NCBI RefSeq assembly: GCF_020523825.1
Contig: NZ_JAJALK010000006.1
Location: 1 to 64,000, forward strand
DNA length: 64,000 nt
Source: Methylobacterium brachiatum
Lineage (GTDB): Bacteria > Pseudomonadota > Alphaproteobacteria > Rhizobiales > Beijerinckiaceae
Reading direction: 5' to 3'
How positions within the stretch are numbered: the first letter of the stretch is position 1; each line of letters begins with the position of its first letter. Of the stretch, positions 37,143 through 46,051 are shown piece after piece. The notes under the pieces are model-generated. The model was not told where the DNA came from, did no database searches, and saw only the letters and a list, made by a program, of their open reading frames with translations. Both the position numbers and the translations under genes were made by a program.

Positions 37143-37835
37143 ATGAAGAGCCTGCTGCCCGGCGCGGAACGGCCGGTTGTGCAGTTCGAGAATGTCGGCA
37201 TGCGCTACGGCCTCGGGCCGGAGGTGCTGTCGGACGTGAGCTTCCGGATCGCGCCGCGCTCGTTCCAGTTCCTCACCGGTCCCTCCGGCGCCGGCAAGAC
37301 GACGCTGCTGCGCCTGATCCTGCTGTCGGTGCGCCCGACCCGGGGCCTCGTGTCGATCTTCGGCGAGGAGGTCAGCGGCATCTCGGCCAAGGCGCTCACC
37401 GGCCTGCGGCGGCGCATGGGCGTGGTGTTCCAGGATTTCCGCCTGCTCGACCACCTCACCACCTACGAGAACGTGGCGCTGCCGCTGCGCGTCCAGGGCC
37501 GGTCCGAGACCAGCTACCGGGCCGAGGTGGTCGAGCTGCTGCGCTGGGTCGGCCTCGGCGAGCGCATGCACGCGCTGCCGCCGCTCCTGTCGGGCGGTGA
37601 GAAGCAGCGTGCCGCCATCGCGAGAGCGCTGATCGCGCGGCCGGACCTGCTGCTCGCCGACGAGCCGACCGGCAACGTCGATCCCGGGCTGGGCCGCCGG
37701 CTGCTGCGGCTGTTCCTGGAACTCAACAAGCTCGGGACCTCGGTGATCATCGCGACCCACGATTTCGGCATCATGGACGCCGTCGACGCCCGCCGCATGG
37801 TGCTGGGCGAAGGCCGGCTGCGGATCGAGGAATGA
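37143..37835 (+). CDS. ftsE: Cell-division ATPase FtsE
   Basis: FtsE is the ATPase of the FtsEX complex, which works at the divisome to activate peptidoglycan hydrolases through periplasmic partners. The 230-residue product contains Walker A GPSGAGKTT (Lys52), the Q-loop VFQDFRLLDHLTTYENV typical of FtsE, the signature LSGGEKQRAAIARAL and Walker B LLLADEPTGNVD, ending with the H-loop IIATHD. The ATG at 37143 gives the standard length. Its stop overlaps the ftsX start (ATGA), showing coupled translation. Confidence 0.95.
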   Translation: MKSLLPGAERPVVQFENVGMRYGLGPEVLSDVSFRIAPRSFQFLTGPSGAGKTTLLRLILLSVRPTRGLVSIFGEEVSGISAKALTGLRRRMGVVFQDFRLLDHLTTYENVALPLRVQGRSETSYRAEVVELLRWVGLGERMHALPPLLSGGEKQRAAIARALIARPDLLLADEPTGNVDPGLGRRLLRLFLELNKLGTSVIIATHDFGIMDAVDARRMVLGEGRLRIEE

Positions 37836-38800
37836 GCGCACCGGCCACCACCCGGAACCAGGCCGAGTCCCCGTCCGGCCCTGCGGATCCGAGCCTGCCG
37901 ACCAATCTGCGCCGCAACGCCGCCCTGGTCCCGACCGATACCGCGGCCGGCCGCTCGCTCGCGGCGGTCATCGCGATCTTGACCTTTCTGGCCGGCCTGT
38001 GCGCGGGCGCCGCCGAGATCGTCGCCACCAATGCCGGGCAATGGCAGGGCGACGTCGCCCAGGAGGTGACGATCCAGGTGCGGCCCGGCCCCGGTCGGGA
38101 CGTCGATGCCGACGTCGCCCGGGCCGAGACCATCGCCAAATCCGAGCCCGGGATCGCCGAGGCGCGGGTCTTCTCCAAGGCGGAAGCCGAGCGGCTTCTA
38201 GAGCCCTGGCTCGGCAGCGGCCTCGATTTGTCGGACCTGCCGGTGCCGCGCCTGATCGCCCTCAAGCTCGCCGACAACCGGAGCGCGGATCTCAAGCGCC
38301 TGCGAACCCGCCTCACCGAGGCCCTGCCCGGCGTGGCGAGCCTCGACGACCACGCGCTCTGGCTCCAGCGGCTCTCCACCGCGGCCAACGCCTTCGTGGG
38401 GATCGGCGTCGGGATGGTGATCCTGGTGCTGGTCGCCACCGGCCTCGCCGTGACCTTCGCCACCCGCGGCGCCATGGCGGGCAACCGCGAGGTGGTGGAG
38501 GTGCTCCACTTCGTCGGTGCCGACGACGACTACATCGCCCGCGCCTTTCAGCGCCGGTTCTTCGGGCTCGGCCTGCGCGGGGGCGCGATCGGCGCCGGGC
38601 TGGCGATCCTGGCCTTCGCGGTCGCCGGGCTGCTGGCGCGCGCGGCCCGCTCGGGCCCGGCCGGCCAGGAGGTCGAGGCCCTGTTCGGCGCCTTCCAGGT
38701 CGGGTTGCGCGGCTATGCCAGCGTGATCCTGATCGGGGTGATCGCTTCGCTGGTCACGGGCGTCGTCTCGCGGATCACCGTCCGGCGGTTCCTGTCCTGA
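37832..38800 (+). CDS. ftsX: Cell-division membrane protein FtsX
   Basis: The 322-residue partner of FtsE. Four membrane helices are arranged as in the MacB/FtsX family: one near residue 50 (LAAVIAILTFLAGLCAGAA), then a periplasmic domain of about 115 residues (EVTIQVRPGPGRDVDADVARAE ... LPVPRLIALKL), then three helices in the C-terminal half (IGVGMVILVLVATGLAV, GGAIGAGLAILAFAVAGLL, VILIGVIASLVTGVVSR). The cytoplasmic VVEVLHFVGADDDYIARAFQRRF loop contacts FtsE. It overlaps ftsE by 4 bp. Confidence 0.93.
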   Translation: MSAPATTRNQAESPSGPADPSLPTNLRRNAALVPTDTAAGRSLAAVIAILTFLAGLCAGAAEIVATNAGQWQGDVAQEVTIQVRPGPGRDVDADVARAETIAKSEPGIAEARVFSKAEAERLLEPWLGSGLDLSDLPVPRLIALKLADNRSADLKRLRTRLTEALPGVASLDDHALWLQRLSTAANAFVGIGVGMVILVLVATGLAVTFATRGAMAGNREVVEVLHFVGADDDYIARAFQRRFFGLGLRGGAIGAGLAILAFAVAGLLARAARSGPAGQEVEALFGAFQVGLRGYASVILIGVIASLVTGVVSRITVRRFLS

Positions 38801-39104
38801 TCGAGGGGGTGCTACGGCCGCGACGCCCCGGCCCGTGCGGCCGAACGGAACCCTGCCTCACCGCCTGCATTGCGCGCAGGCCCTCCCGCCCCGGCGGGCT
38901 TCGTCGATCACACATTGGCCCGGCAGGCCGTGACACGCGCCGTCTCCCGCACGCGCATGGGAGCCCGGCTAACGACATGGGCGCGCAGGGGAAACAGGGG
39001 GTCGCGGCGAAACGTTAACGGTTGAGAAAGGTTATCGCGGCGGTGTGGAGGGGGCCGATCGTGCTGCCTCCGGGCCGCCGCAATCGACGCCGATCCTCCG
39101 GAGG
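38801..39104. other. Intergenic region after ftsX
   Basis: About 300 bp on the plus strand between ftsX and the YdcF-family gene. A cgttaacggttgag stretch near 39012-39025 could be a promoter or regulatory element for the YdcF gene, but nothing is conclusive. No gene is seen. Confidence 0.45.
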
Positions 39105-39893
39105 ATGACCACGCGGATGCAACGCGCACCGGCACCCGACCCGACCGACGCCCTCGGCTGGGCTTGGCACGAGTGGGCGCATCCGCACCGCGCCCCCGCG
39201 GCGGACCGGCCCCGCGGCCATTTCGCTCTGTGGGCCTGCGGCCTCGGCGCCGGCCTCGCTGCCCTGGCGCTGTTTGCGGGCTTCCTGATCTTCGTCTCCA
39301 CGCTGGCGCGCCATGAGCGCAGCCCGGCCGACCGGGCCGACGGGATCGTGGCGCTCACCGGCGGGGCGCAGCGGATCGGCGACGCGATCGACCTCCTGGC
39401 CGGGGGCTACGGCCGGCGCCTGCTCATCACCGGCGTCAACGAGCGCACCAGCCGCGACGAGATCGCCCGGCTCAACCCGACCCAGCGCGCCCTGATCGAT
39501 TGCTGCGTCGATCTCGACTACCGGGCGCGCAACACGATCGGCAACGCCATCGAGACCCGCCGCTGGATGCGGGCGCACCGCTTCAATACCGTCGCGGTGG
39601 TGACCTCGAACTACCACATGCCGCGCACCCTGATCGAGCTCGACCACGCCCTCCAGGACAGCGACCGCATCCTGCCGCATCCGGTCGTCACCGAGGGTCT
39701 CGACGCCGACCGCTGGTGGCAGAGCCCGCCCGCGGCCAAGCTCCTGGCATCCGAATACGTGAAGTTCCTGGCGAGCTGGGTGCGCACCCGCTTCGAGGAC
39801 GACCCGGAGCGCTCCCGGGCGGCGATCCTGATCGGCCGAGGCAAGCCGGTGAAGATGGTCGCCGAGCCGCTGATGCTGCGCGGCATCGATTGA
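39105..39893 (+). CDS. YdcF-family (DUF218) membrane protein
   Basis: A 262-residue protein with one membrane helix (LWACGLGAGLAALALFAGFLIFV, near residues 42-64) and a DUF218 domain: DRADGIVALTGGAQRIGDAIDLLAGG, RLLITGVNERTS, DLDYRARNTIGNAIETRRWM and VVTSNYHMPRTLIEL. DUF218 proteins such as SanA/ElyC are linked to envelope integrity. In Hyphomicrobiales a YdcF gene commonly follows ftsEX, as here. GGAGG abuts the ATG at 39105, so the ATG at 39117 may be the real start. Confidence 0.85.
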   Translation: MTTRMQRAPAPDPTDALGWAWHEWAHPHRAPAADRPRGHFALWACGLGAGLAALALFAGFLIFVSTLARHERSPADRADGIVALTGGAQRIGDAIDLLAGGYGRRLLITGVNERTSRDEIARLNPTQRALIDCCVDLDYRARNTIGNAIETRRWMRAHRFNTVAVVTSNYHMPRTLIELDHALQDSDRILPHPVVTEGLDADRWWQSPPAAKLLASEYVKFLASWVRTRFEDDPERSRAAILIGRGKPVKMVAEPLMLRGID

Positions 39894-39975
39894 GGGTTAG
39901 GCCGCGGCCTTCCACCCTGAGGGTCAGCGCGTAGATAGAAGAGCCGCTACGCGCGGTTCGGCGGTCGGTCCCGCC

Positions 39976-40305
39976 TCAATGCCCGCCGCAGCGCGCCTTG
40001 ATGGCCGCGGAAAACTCCCGGTCGGATCCCTGCACCTGGGCGAGCCGCTGCGCGCGCTCCGAGCCCGAGAGGCATCGGCCGTAGACGCTCGCGACCCGGC
40101 GCATCGTGTCGACGTGGCGGCGCCAGACGCGGCAATTCTTGGCGTCGTCGCCGTCCGCCTGCTCCAGCTGTTCCAGGGCCTGGCGCTGCATCGATTGGGC
40201 CACCAGGACATCGCGCCCGCAGGTCGCCTCGTTCTGCGCCCGCGCGATTCCGGACAGACTCACGAGGATCGTGAGGCTCGCGGCGAGACGAAACACCGTC
40301 GGCAT
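39976..40305 (-). CDS. Small secreted cysteine-containing protein
   Basis: A 109-residue protein with a clear signal peptide (VFRLAASLTILVSLSGIARAQ). The mature part is helical and polar with four cysteines (ATCGRD, KNCRVW, GRCLSG, ARCGGH) that may form two disulfides. No domain is recognised. Its ATG overlaps the last base of ptsN's stop codon, so it is translationally coupled to ptsN, which suggests co-expression but not a shared function. Confidence 0.65.
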   Translation of the reverse strand: MPTVFRLAASLTILVSLSGIARAQNEATCGRDVLVAQSMQRQALEQLEQADGDDAKNCRVWRRHVDTMRRVASVYGRCLSGSERAQRLAQVQGSDREFSAAIKARCGGH

Positions 40306-40772
40306 CAGGCGGCCTGGGGCGCCGTGGAGCGGGTCAGAAGCGCGTAGAGGGCGCCGGCATCGCGGGCGGCCCGGATATGGGTGAGCATGCCGGGCTCGCG
40401 CAGGACGCGCGCGACCTGAGCCAGCGCCTTCAGGTGGTCGGCCCCCGCGCCCTCGGGCGCCAGCAGCAGGAAGGCGATGTCCACCGGCTGACCGTCCAGG
40501 GCCTCAAAATCGATCGGCCGGTCGAACCGCGCGAACAGGCCGAACAGGCGGTCGAGACCCGGCAGCTTGCCGTGCGGGATGGCGACGCCCTCCCCGATCC
40601 CGGTCGAGCCCAGCCGCTCGCGCTGGAGCAGCGTGTCGAAGACCGGCCGCTCGTCGAGCGCCGGCAGCCGGCGCACCGCCTGCGCGGCGAGTTCCTGAAG
40701 CACCTGCTTCTTGGCGCGCGCGCGCAGGGACTGCACGACCGATTCGGGGTCGAGGAATTCCAAAATTGGCAT
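40305..40772 (-). CDS. ptsN: Nitrogen-PTS EIIA protein PtsN
   Basis: EIIA-Ntr is the last phosphoacceptor of the PTS-Ntr chain (PtsP, NPr, PtsN) and regulates potassium transport, nitrogen and PHB metabolism in alphaproteobacteria. The 155-residue product has the EIIA fructose/mannitol-type fold: VFDTLLQRERLGSTGIGEGVAIPHGKLPGL with phosphorylated His67, FDRPIDFEALDGQPVDIAFLLLAP and HLKALAQVARVLREPG. It lies just downstream of hpf on the same strand, the conserved rpoN-hpf-ptsN order, although rpoN itself is not here. Confidence 0.94.
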   Translation of the reverse strand: MPILEFLDPESVVQSLRARAKKQVLQELAAQAVRRLPALDERPVFDTLLQRERLGSTGIGEGVAIPHGKLPGLDRLFGLFARFDRPIDFEALDGQPVDIAFLLLAPEGAGADHLKALAQVARVLREPGMLTHIRAARDAGALYALLTRSTAPQAA

Positions 40773-40906
40773 CGATCGACCGTTGCCCCGTCGCCCGTCC
40801 GCGTCGGAGCGGGCCTCGTCGCAGGGGCGTCCTGTCCGGCGCCCCTGACTATCAATGGGCCGGAGAACGGGCCGGTTCCGGCTCCGTTCCTCCCGGTCCA
40901 CACGCG

Positions 40907-41503
40907 TCAGTCGACGGCGCCCGGCGGGTCCACCCAGCCGATCGCACCGTCGCTGCGCCGGTATACGACGTTGACGCGCCCGGTGCCAGCGTGGACGAAC
41001 ACAACCACTGGGGATCCCGTCATATCGAGGGCGGTCACCGCCTCGCCGATGGTCCGGCGCTGCAGGGTCTTGGTGCTCTCGGCGACGATCGGCGGGTGGG
41101 CGTCGCCGTCCTCGGGCTCGTCCTCGTCCACCTCGTCCGGCGGGGCGAACACCGCGTAGGCGGCCTCGATGGCCGCGGCCTCGCTCGGACCGCTTGCGTG
41201 CTGCTTCAACCGATGCTTGTAGCGACGCAGGCGCGTCTCCAATTTGTCGGCGGTCTGCTCGAAGCTCGACCGCGCGTCGTGGGACACGCCCACCGCCTCG
41301 ATGGTCAGGCCCGACGCGAGATGCAGCACGCAACCCGTCCGGTACGCGGTTCCGTCGCGCCTGAGCGTGACGTGGCCGGTGCAGGAATCGTTCATGTGCG
41401 AGTCGAGGTATTTGTCGAGCGTTCCCGATATCCGCTCGTCGATACGGCCGCGCAGACTCTCTCCGAGATCCACGCCGTGGCCCGTGACCCGCAACGATCC
41501 CAT
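40907..41503 (-). CDS. hpf: Ribosome hibernation promoting factor, long form
   Basis: The 198-residue long HPF holds 70S ribosomes as inactive 100S dimers in stationary phase. The N-terminal domain (residues 1-105) binds the decoding region (MGSLRVTGHGVDLGESLRGRI, CTGHVTLRRDG, AVGVSHDARSSFEQTADKLETRLRRYK); an acidic linker (PDEVDEDEPEDGD) leads to the C-terminal dimerisation domain (VTALDMTGSPVVVFVHAGTGRVNVVYRRSDGAIGWVD). The ATG at 41503 has a GGGGGAGG site. It has its own promoter and precedes ptsN. Confidence 0.94.
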   Translation of the reverse strand: MGSLRVTGHGVDLGESLRGRIDERISGTLDKYLDSHMNDSCTGHVTLRRDGTAYRTGCVLHLASGLTIEAVGVSHDARSSFEQTADKLETRLRRYKHRLKQHASGPSEAAAIEAAYAVFAPPDEVDEDEPEDGDAHPPIVAESTKTLQRRTIGEAVTALDMTGSPVVVFVHAGTGRVNVVYRRSDGAIGWVDPPGAVD

Positions 41504-41534
41504 GCTGCCTCCCCCGTGCGATTCAGTCCCCGGA

Positions 41535-41562
41535 ATTAGAGAGCCGGCTTGCGCTAAGTCAA
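41535..41562 (-). promoter_or_regulatory. Promoter of hpf
   Basis: On the minus strand, TTGACT (41557-41562) and TCTAAT (41535-41540) are 16 bp apart, each one mismatch from the sigma-70 consensus. The -10 box lies about 30 bp before the hpf start codon. This is the best promoter match in the window. Confidence 0.65.
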
Positions 41563-41661
41563 CGGAGGCACGCCCGTTCCGTCCGGAGCGTCGCTTAACC
41601 CTGGGTTCAGCCGGTCTCCCGGTATACAGGCACCGTTCCGCCCTCTGAGACGCAGGCCCGC

Positions 41662-43242
41662 ATGACCACCGCCGCCGGATCCGCCGCCGTTCCCACCCGC
41701 CGCGCCGTCCTGGCCGGAGCCGTGGGCACCGCCGCGGGTTTCCTGCCGGCGATCCCGCGCGCGGCCGAGCCGGATCGGGGCACCAACCCGGCGACCACGC
41801 TGCCGGGCGCCGGCGCGCCGTTCGAGGCCAACACCCTGGCCGACATCGCCCGGGCCCGCGCCGGCGCGCCCTACGCGGCACCCCGGACCGACGACGTGCC
41901 GGCGGTGCTGAAGGGCCTGTCCCGGGACGCCTACGAGGCGATCCACCCGGTGCCCGGCCGCGCCGTCTGGGCCGGGCGCGATTTCGGCTACGAGATCGAG
42001 CCGCTCCTGCGCGGCTCGATCTTCGACACGCCGGTCTCGCTGTTCACCGTCGAGAACGGGCGGGTCCAGCCTCTGGCCTACGACAAGGACAGCCTGATCG
42101 CGGCCAACATCGCGCTGCCGGAGCTGACCGCCGACACCGCCTTCTCGGGCTTCCGCCTACGGGCGCGCTTCGGCGACGGCGGGGAGGTGTCGAACTTCGC
42201 GCTGTTCCAGGGCGCCTCGTTCTTCCGCCTGGTCGCCGAGGGCCAGGATTTCGGCATCAACGCCCGGGCGCTCGCCCTGCGGCCGGCCGATTCCCGCGGC
42301 GAGGAATTCCCTTTGTTCCGGGCCCTGTTCATCGAGGCGCCCGCCCCCGGGCAGCCGATCGTCGTCCACGCACTGGTCGAATCCGAATCGGCGACGGCCG
42401 CGTTCAAGCTCACGCTGACGCCGGGCCGGGAGGCTTCCGTCGCCGGCATCGACGGCACCGTGTTCGCCCGGGCCGAGCTCGACCATATCGGGCTCGGCGG
42501 CATGCAGGGCAGCTACCTGTTCGGGCCGCTCGACCGCCAGAAGGTCGACGACCTGCGCGCCGCCGCCTTCTCGGTGGAGGGGCTGGCGATCCGCAACGGC
42601 TTTGGCGAGCCGATCTGGCGCCCGGTGCACAACCCGGAAGCGCTGCAGGTCTCGGCCTTCCTGGACCGGGGTCCGAAGGGCTTCGGCCTGATGCAGCGCG
42701 CCCGCGCCTACGACGATTTCGAGGATGACCGCCGGCACTGGGAGCAGCGCCCGTCCCTCTGGATCGAGCCGCAGGACGATTGGAGCGAGGGCGCGGTGAC
42801 GCTTCTCGAGATCCCGAGCGATTCCGGGCTGAACGAGAACGTGTTCGCCTATTGGCGCCCGAAGGCGAAGCTCGCCAAGGGCGGCGAGATGCGCTTCCTG
42901 TGCCGCCAGCACTGGTCCAAGGGCTGGCCCGATCCGCTGCCCCCCGAGCTCGCCCGGGTGAAGGACAGCCGCTGCGGCCGTGGCAGCACCGGCACCCGCC
43001 GCCTGTTCGCGGTCGATTTCCAGGGCGACGGGCTGGCCCGGCCCGAGGAGATCGAGGTCGCGCTCAGCGCCTCGGCCGGGACGATCACCCGGCAGGACCG
43101 GTTCCACTACCCCGAGCGCCGGACCCTGCGGGTGCTGTTCGAGCTCGATCCCGGCAGCGAGCGGGCGAGCGAGCTGCGCCTCGGGCTCCGGCGCGGCCAG
43201 GACCGCGCCAGCGAGACTTGGCTGTTCCGCTGGACGCCGTAA
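41662..43242 (+). CDS. opgG: Periplasmic glucan biosynthesis protein OpgG/OpgD family
   Basis: A 526-residue periplasmic protein needed for osmoregulated periplasmic glucan synthesis. A twin-arginine-type leader (TRRAVLAGAVGTAAGFLPAIPRAA) fits Tat export, more like OpgD than OpgG in E. coli. The body shows the family segments LSRDAYEAIHPVPGRAVW-like, FRLRARFGDGGEVSNFALFQGASFFRL, GQDFGINARALALRPAD and RRHWEQRPSLWIEPQDDWSEGAVTLLEIPSD, the most conserved block. It is followed after 38 bp by the glucosyltransferase gene, the usual opgGH order. Confidence 0.93.
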   Translation: MTTAAGSAAVPTRRAVLAGAVGTAAGFLPAIPRAAEPDRGTNPATTLPGAGAPFEANTLADIARARAGAPYAAPRTDDVPAVLKGLSRDAYEAIHPVPGRAVWAGRDFGYEIEPLLRGSIFDTPVSLFTVENGRVQPLAYDKDSLIAANIALPELTADTAFSGFRLRARFGDGGEVSNFALFQGASFFRLVAEGQDFGINARALALRPADSRGEEFPLFRALFIEAPAPGQPIVVHALVESESATAAFKLTLTPGREASVAGIDGTVFARAELDHIGLGGMQGSYLFGPLDRQKVDDLRAAAFSVEGLAIRNGFGEPIWRPVHNPEALQVSAFLDRGPKGFGLMQRARAYDDFEDDRRHWEQRPSLWIEPQDDWSEGAVTLLEIPSDSGLNENVFAYWRPKAKLAKGGEMRFLCRQHWSKGWPDPLPPELARVKDSRCGRGSTGTRRLFAVDFQGDGLARPEEIEVALSASAGTITRQDRFHYPERRTLRVLFELDPGSERASELRLGLRRGQDRASETWLFRWTP

Positions 43243-43280
43243 TTCCTATCCGCCCATCACCCCGAGGATCACACCCGACC

Positions 43281-45446
43281 GTGCGCCTGGACGAGACCAC
43301 CACCCTGCCGCCGCCCGCATCCCGCCCGGATGCCGGCGCCGCGCGTCCCGACACGAAAGCCGCGATGCCGCCCGAGGCGCCCCTGGCGATGCCGGTGCAG
43401 GATCTCTCGACCTGGGATCGCGCGGCCGCCCACCGGCCGGCGCGCAAGACGAGAAGCCCCTGGGCGGCCCGGTTGTTCGTGTTCGGCGGCGCCCTGGCGC
43501 TCACCGGCTACGGCGGCTGGCAGATGGTCGAGACCGTGTCGGTCTCCGGCAGCCCGACCGCCCTCCAGCTCGTCCTGGTGGTGCTGTTCTGCCTGACCTT
43601 CTCGTGGATCGCGCTGGCCTTCACCAGCGGCCTGCTCGGCTTCGCGCTGCTGCTGCGCCGAAAGCGGCCGGCCCCGGTCCCGACCGCGCTCCACAGCCGC
43701 ACCGCCGTGCTGATGCCGGTCTACAACGAGGCCACGGCCCGGACCTTCGCGGGCGTCGAGGCCATGCGCGAGGCCGTGGAGGCCACCGGGCTCGGCGACC
43801 ATTTCGACTGGTTCGTCCTCTCCGATTCGACGCAGCCCGATGCCTGGATCGCCGAGGAGCGGGCCTTCCTCGACCTGCGCCGCCGCCTCGGCCACGGCGC
43901 CCGACTCTACTACCGGCACCGGCCCAAGAATCATCACCGCAAGGCCGGCAATATCGGCGACTTCGTCACCCGCTGGGGCGGCCATTACGACCACATGCTG
44001 GTGCTCGACGCCGACAGCCTGATGAGCGGCCCGGCGATCGTGGCGCTCGCGGCCGCCATGGAGGCCGACCCGGATGCCGGCATCATCCAGACCCTGCCGC
44101 TGATCATCAACCGCAACACCCTGTTCGCCCGCCTCCAGCAATTCGCCGCCCGGATCTACGGGCCGGTGATCGCCGCCGGGCTGTCGGCCTGGTCGGGGCG
44201 CGACGGCAATTACTGGGGCCACAACGCCATCATCCGCACCCGCGCCTTCGCGCAATCCTGCGGCCTGCCGGACCTGCCCGGGAAGCCGCCCTTCGGCGGC
44301 CACATCCTGTCCCACGATTTCGTCGAGGCGGCCCTGATCCGCCGGGCGGGCTGGGCGGTCTACATGCTGCACCGCCTGCCGGGCTCCTACGAGGAGAGCC
44401 CGCCCTCTCTGATCGACGTCGCGGTGCGCGACCGGCGCTGGGCCCAGGGCAACCTCCAGCACGCACGGGTGATCGGCGCCGCCGGCCTGCACCCGGCGAC
44501 CCGCCAGCACTTCGCCACCGGCATCGCCGGCTACCTCGCCTCCCCGCTCTGGCTGTGCCAGCTTGTGGTCGGTATCCTTCTGGTCCTGCAGACCGCCACC
44601 GAGCGGCCGGATTATTTCGGCGGTGCCGGGTTCTCGCCGGTGTTCCCGCGGTTCGACCCGGTCCGCGCGCTCCAGCTGTTCGGCCTGACCATGGCGGTGC
44701 TGCTGGCCCCGAAGGTCCTCGGCCTGATCCTGGCCCTGCTGGACGGCCCGGTGCGCCGGGCCTGCGGCGGCGCCGGCCGGCTGGTCCTGTCGAGCTTGGT
44801 CGAAATCCTGCTCTCGGCCCTGGTCGCCCCGGTGGCGATGGTGATCCAGTCCGGCTCGGTGATGGGCATCCTGCTCGGGCGCGACACCGGCTGGAACCCG
44901 CAGCGGCGCGACGACGGCTCGATCCCGATGCGCGACATCGTCGCCCGCCATCGCTGGCACACCGCGCTCGGCCTGGTGGCCGGGATCGCGGCCTTCGCGC
45001 TCGCGACCTCGCTGTTCCTCTGGATGAGCCCGACGATCCTGGGCCTCGTGCTGGCGATCCCGATCTCCTGGGCGAGCGGCCAGCTCGGCCTCGGCCTCGC
45101 CCTCAAGCGCCGCCTGCTGCTCGCCACCCCTGAGGAGGCGACCCCGCCGGAAATCGCCCTCCGGGCCGGTGCCCTCGCGGCCCGCAACGCCGCCCAGGGT
45201 CTCGACGATGCCGACGCCCTCGAGGCGCTCCACGCCGACCCGGCCCTGGCCGAGGCCCATGCCCGCATGCTGCCGGTCGGCCTGTCGCGCCCCCGGGGCG
45301 CCATCGATCCGGACCAGACCCTGGCGACCGCCAAGATCTGCGAGGCCGAGACCGTGGCCGAAGCCCGGGCGTGGCTCTCGCCCAAGGAACGCATGGCGCT
45401 GCTGCACGACCGCGCGCTCCTCGACCGGCTGGTGCGGCTGAACTAG
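43281..45446 (+). CDS. opgH: Glucans biosynthesis glucosyltransferase OpgH
   Basis: This 721-residue inner-membrane GT2 enzyme polymerises glucose from UDP-glucose into the periplasmic glucan backbone. Two N-terminal helices (LFVFGGALALTGYGG and LVLVVLFCLTFSWIALAF), then the catalytic domain: AVLMPVYNEAT, YDHMLVLDADSLMSG, HDFVEAAL and VAVRDRRWAQGNLQH (the D, DxD, D and R/QxxRW motifs), then several C-terminal helices. The tail (residues about 620-721) is soluble. The GTG at 43281 is used; the ribosome site is weak, and 38 bp after opgG coupling is likely. Confidence 0.93.
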   Translation: MRLDETTTLPPPASRPDAGAARPDTKAAMPPEAPLAMPVQDLSTWDRAAAHRPARKTRSPWAARLFVFGGALALTGYGGWQMVETVSVSGSPTALQLVLVVLFCLTFSWIALAFTSGLLGFALLLRRKRPAPVPTALHSRTAVLMPVYNEATARTFAGVEAMREAVEATGLGDHFDWFVLSDSTQPDAWIAEERAFLDLRRRLGHGARLYYRHRPKNHHRKAGNIGDFVTRWGGHYDHMLVLDADSLMSGPAIVALAAAMEADPDAGIIQTLPLIINRNTLFARLQQFAARIYGPVIAAGLSAWSGRDGNYWGHNAIIRTRAFAQSCGLPDLPGKPPFGGHILSHDFVEAALIRRAGWAVYMLHRLPGSYEESPPSLIDVAVRDRRWAQGNLQHARVIGAAGLHPATRQHFATGIAGYLASPLWLCQLVVGILLVLQTATERPDYFGGAGFSPVFPRFDPVRALQLFGLTMAVLLAPKVLGLILALLDGPVRRACGGAGRLVLSSLVEILLSALVAPVAMVIQSGSVMGILLGRDTGWNPQRRDDGSIPMRDIVARHRWHTALGLVAGIAAFALATSLFLWMSPTILGLVLAIPISWASGQLGLGLALKRRLLLATPEEATPPEIALRAGALAARNAAQGLDDADALEALHADPALAEAHARMLPVGLSRPRGAIDPDQTLATAKICEAETVAEARAWLSPKERMALLHDRALLDRLVRLN

Positions 45447-45576
45447 CGCCCGCTGTCGAGGGGGATGCCGGTTCGGCGGCGTGTCGTGTCGGCTCAAGCA
45501 ATCGAACCCGGGCCGCCGCCGACAGGAGTGATTAACCATCGGGCCCTAGATTCGGTTGGCCCGAAGGGAGCTCTCC

Positions 45577-45735
45577 ATGACCCTGCTGCTCGCGTTCCTG
45601 CTTCTGCCCCTCGCCCTCGCCATCGTGCTGGCCCGCGGCGAGCCGGTGCGCACCATCAGCTGCCTCGGCGCCATGGGCGTCGGCTGCTTCATCGCCTGCT
45701 GGAGCGTGATGGGTTTGCTGCGGCACCGGGCCTGA
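45577..45735 (+). CDS. Very small two-helix membrane protein
   Basis: A 52-residue protein, MTLLLAFLLLPLALAIVLARG then VRTISCLGAMGVGCFIACW, i.e. two hydrophobic helices joined by a short RGEPVRT loop, ending in a basic LLRHRA tail. A GGGAG ribosome site lies 6 bp before the ATG, and TTAACCAT at 45532 is upstream. The hydrophobic pattern and the good start support a real gene. Function unknown. Two Cys residues lie in the second helix. Confidence 0.6.
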   Translation: MTLLLAFLLLPLALAIVLARGEPVRTISCLGAMGVGCFIACWSVMGLLRHRA

Positions 45736-45808
45736 GCGCCCCAGGCGCCTCTTCCTGCACGGGATGACGCCGGCGGCCTTCTGCGAGAGGCCTTGAGGCC
45801 GTTTCGTC

Positions 45809-46051
45809 CTAGAGAAAGCCGCCGGCGCGCGGGACACCCGCGAGATTGCGCCCGGCCCGGGCGACCAGCTGCGCGAAGGCCATCGCGGCCGCCGTCGCCT
45901 GCGCCTGAGAGGGAAAGCCGCGCCGGGACTCGACCACCGTCTCCTCGGTCTCGTTCACGAGGACCCAGGACCAGTGCGACCGGTTGCTGGCGCGGATCTC
46001 GAAGCGCACGGGCTTCTCGCCATCCAGGACGTGTTGCGGAGAATCGAGCAC
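45809..46051 (-). CDS. Small DUF1508/YegP-like protein
   Basis: An 80-residue protein. The segment VRFEIRASNRSHWSWVLVNETEETVVESRRGFPSQAQATAAAMAF resembles a single YegP/DUF1508 repeat: a beta-strand pair with W-x-W-x-L followed by a helix starting after a Ser-x-x-x-A. Such proteins are small and of unknown role. The start is uncertain (GTG at 46051 with no clear ribosome site). It converges on the small membrane-protein gene. Confidence 0.5.
   Translation of the reverse strand: MLDSPQHVLDGEKPVRFEIRASNRSHWSWVLVNETEETVVESRRGFPSQAQATAAAMAFAQLVARAGRNLAGVPRAGGFL

Noticed and set aside
36945..37841. Upstream extension of the zinc-ribbon protein frame over ftsE
   Set aside because: The open frame continues on the minus strand through ftsE, but the conserved protein starts at the ATG at 36944 with the CPSC zinc ribbon; the rest is antisense shadow.
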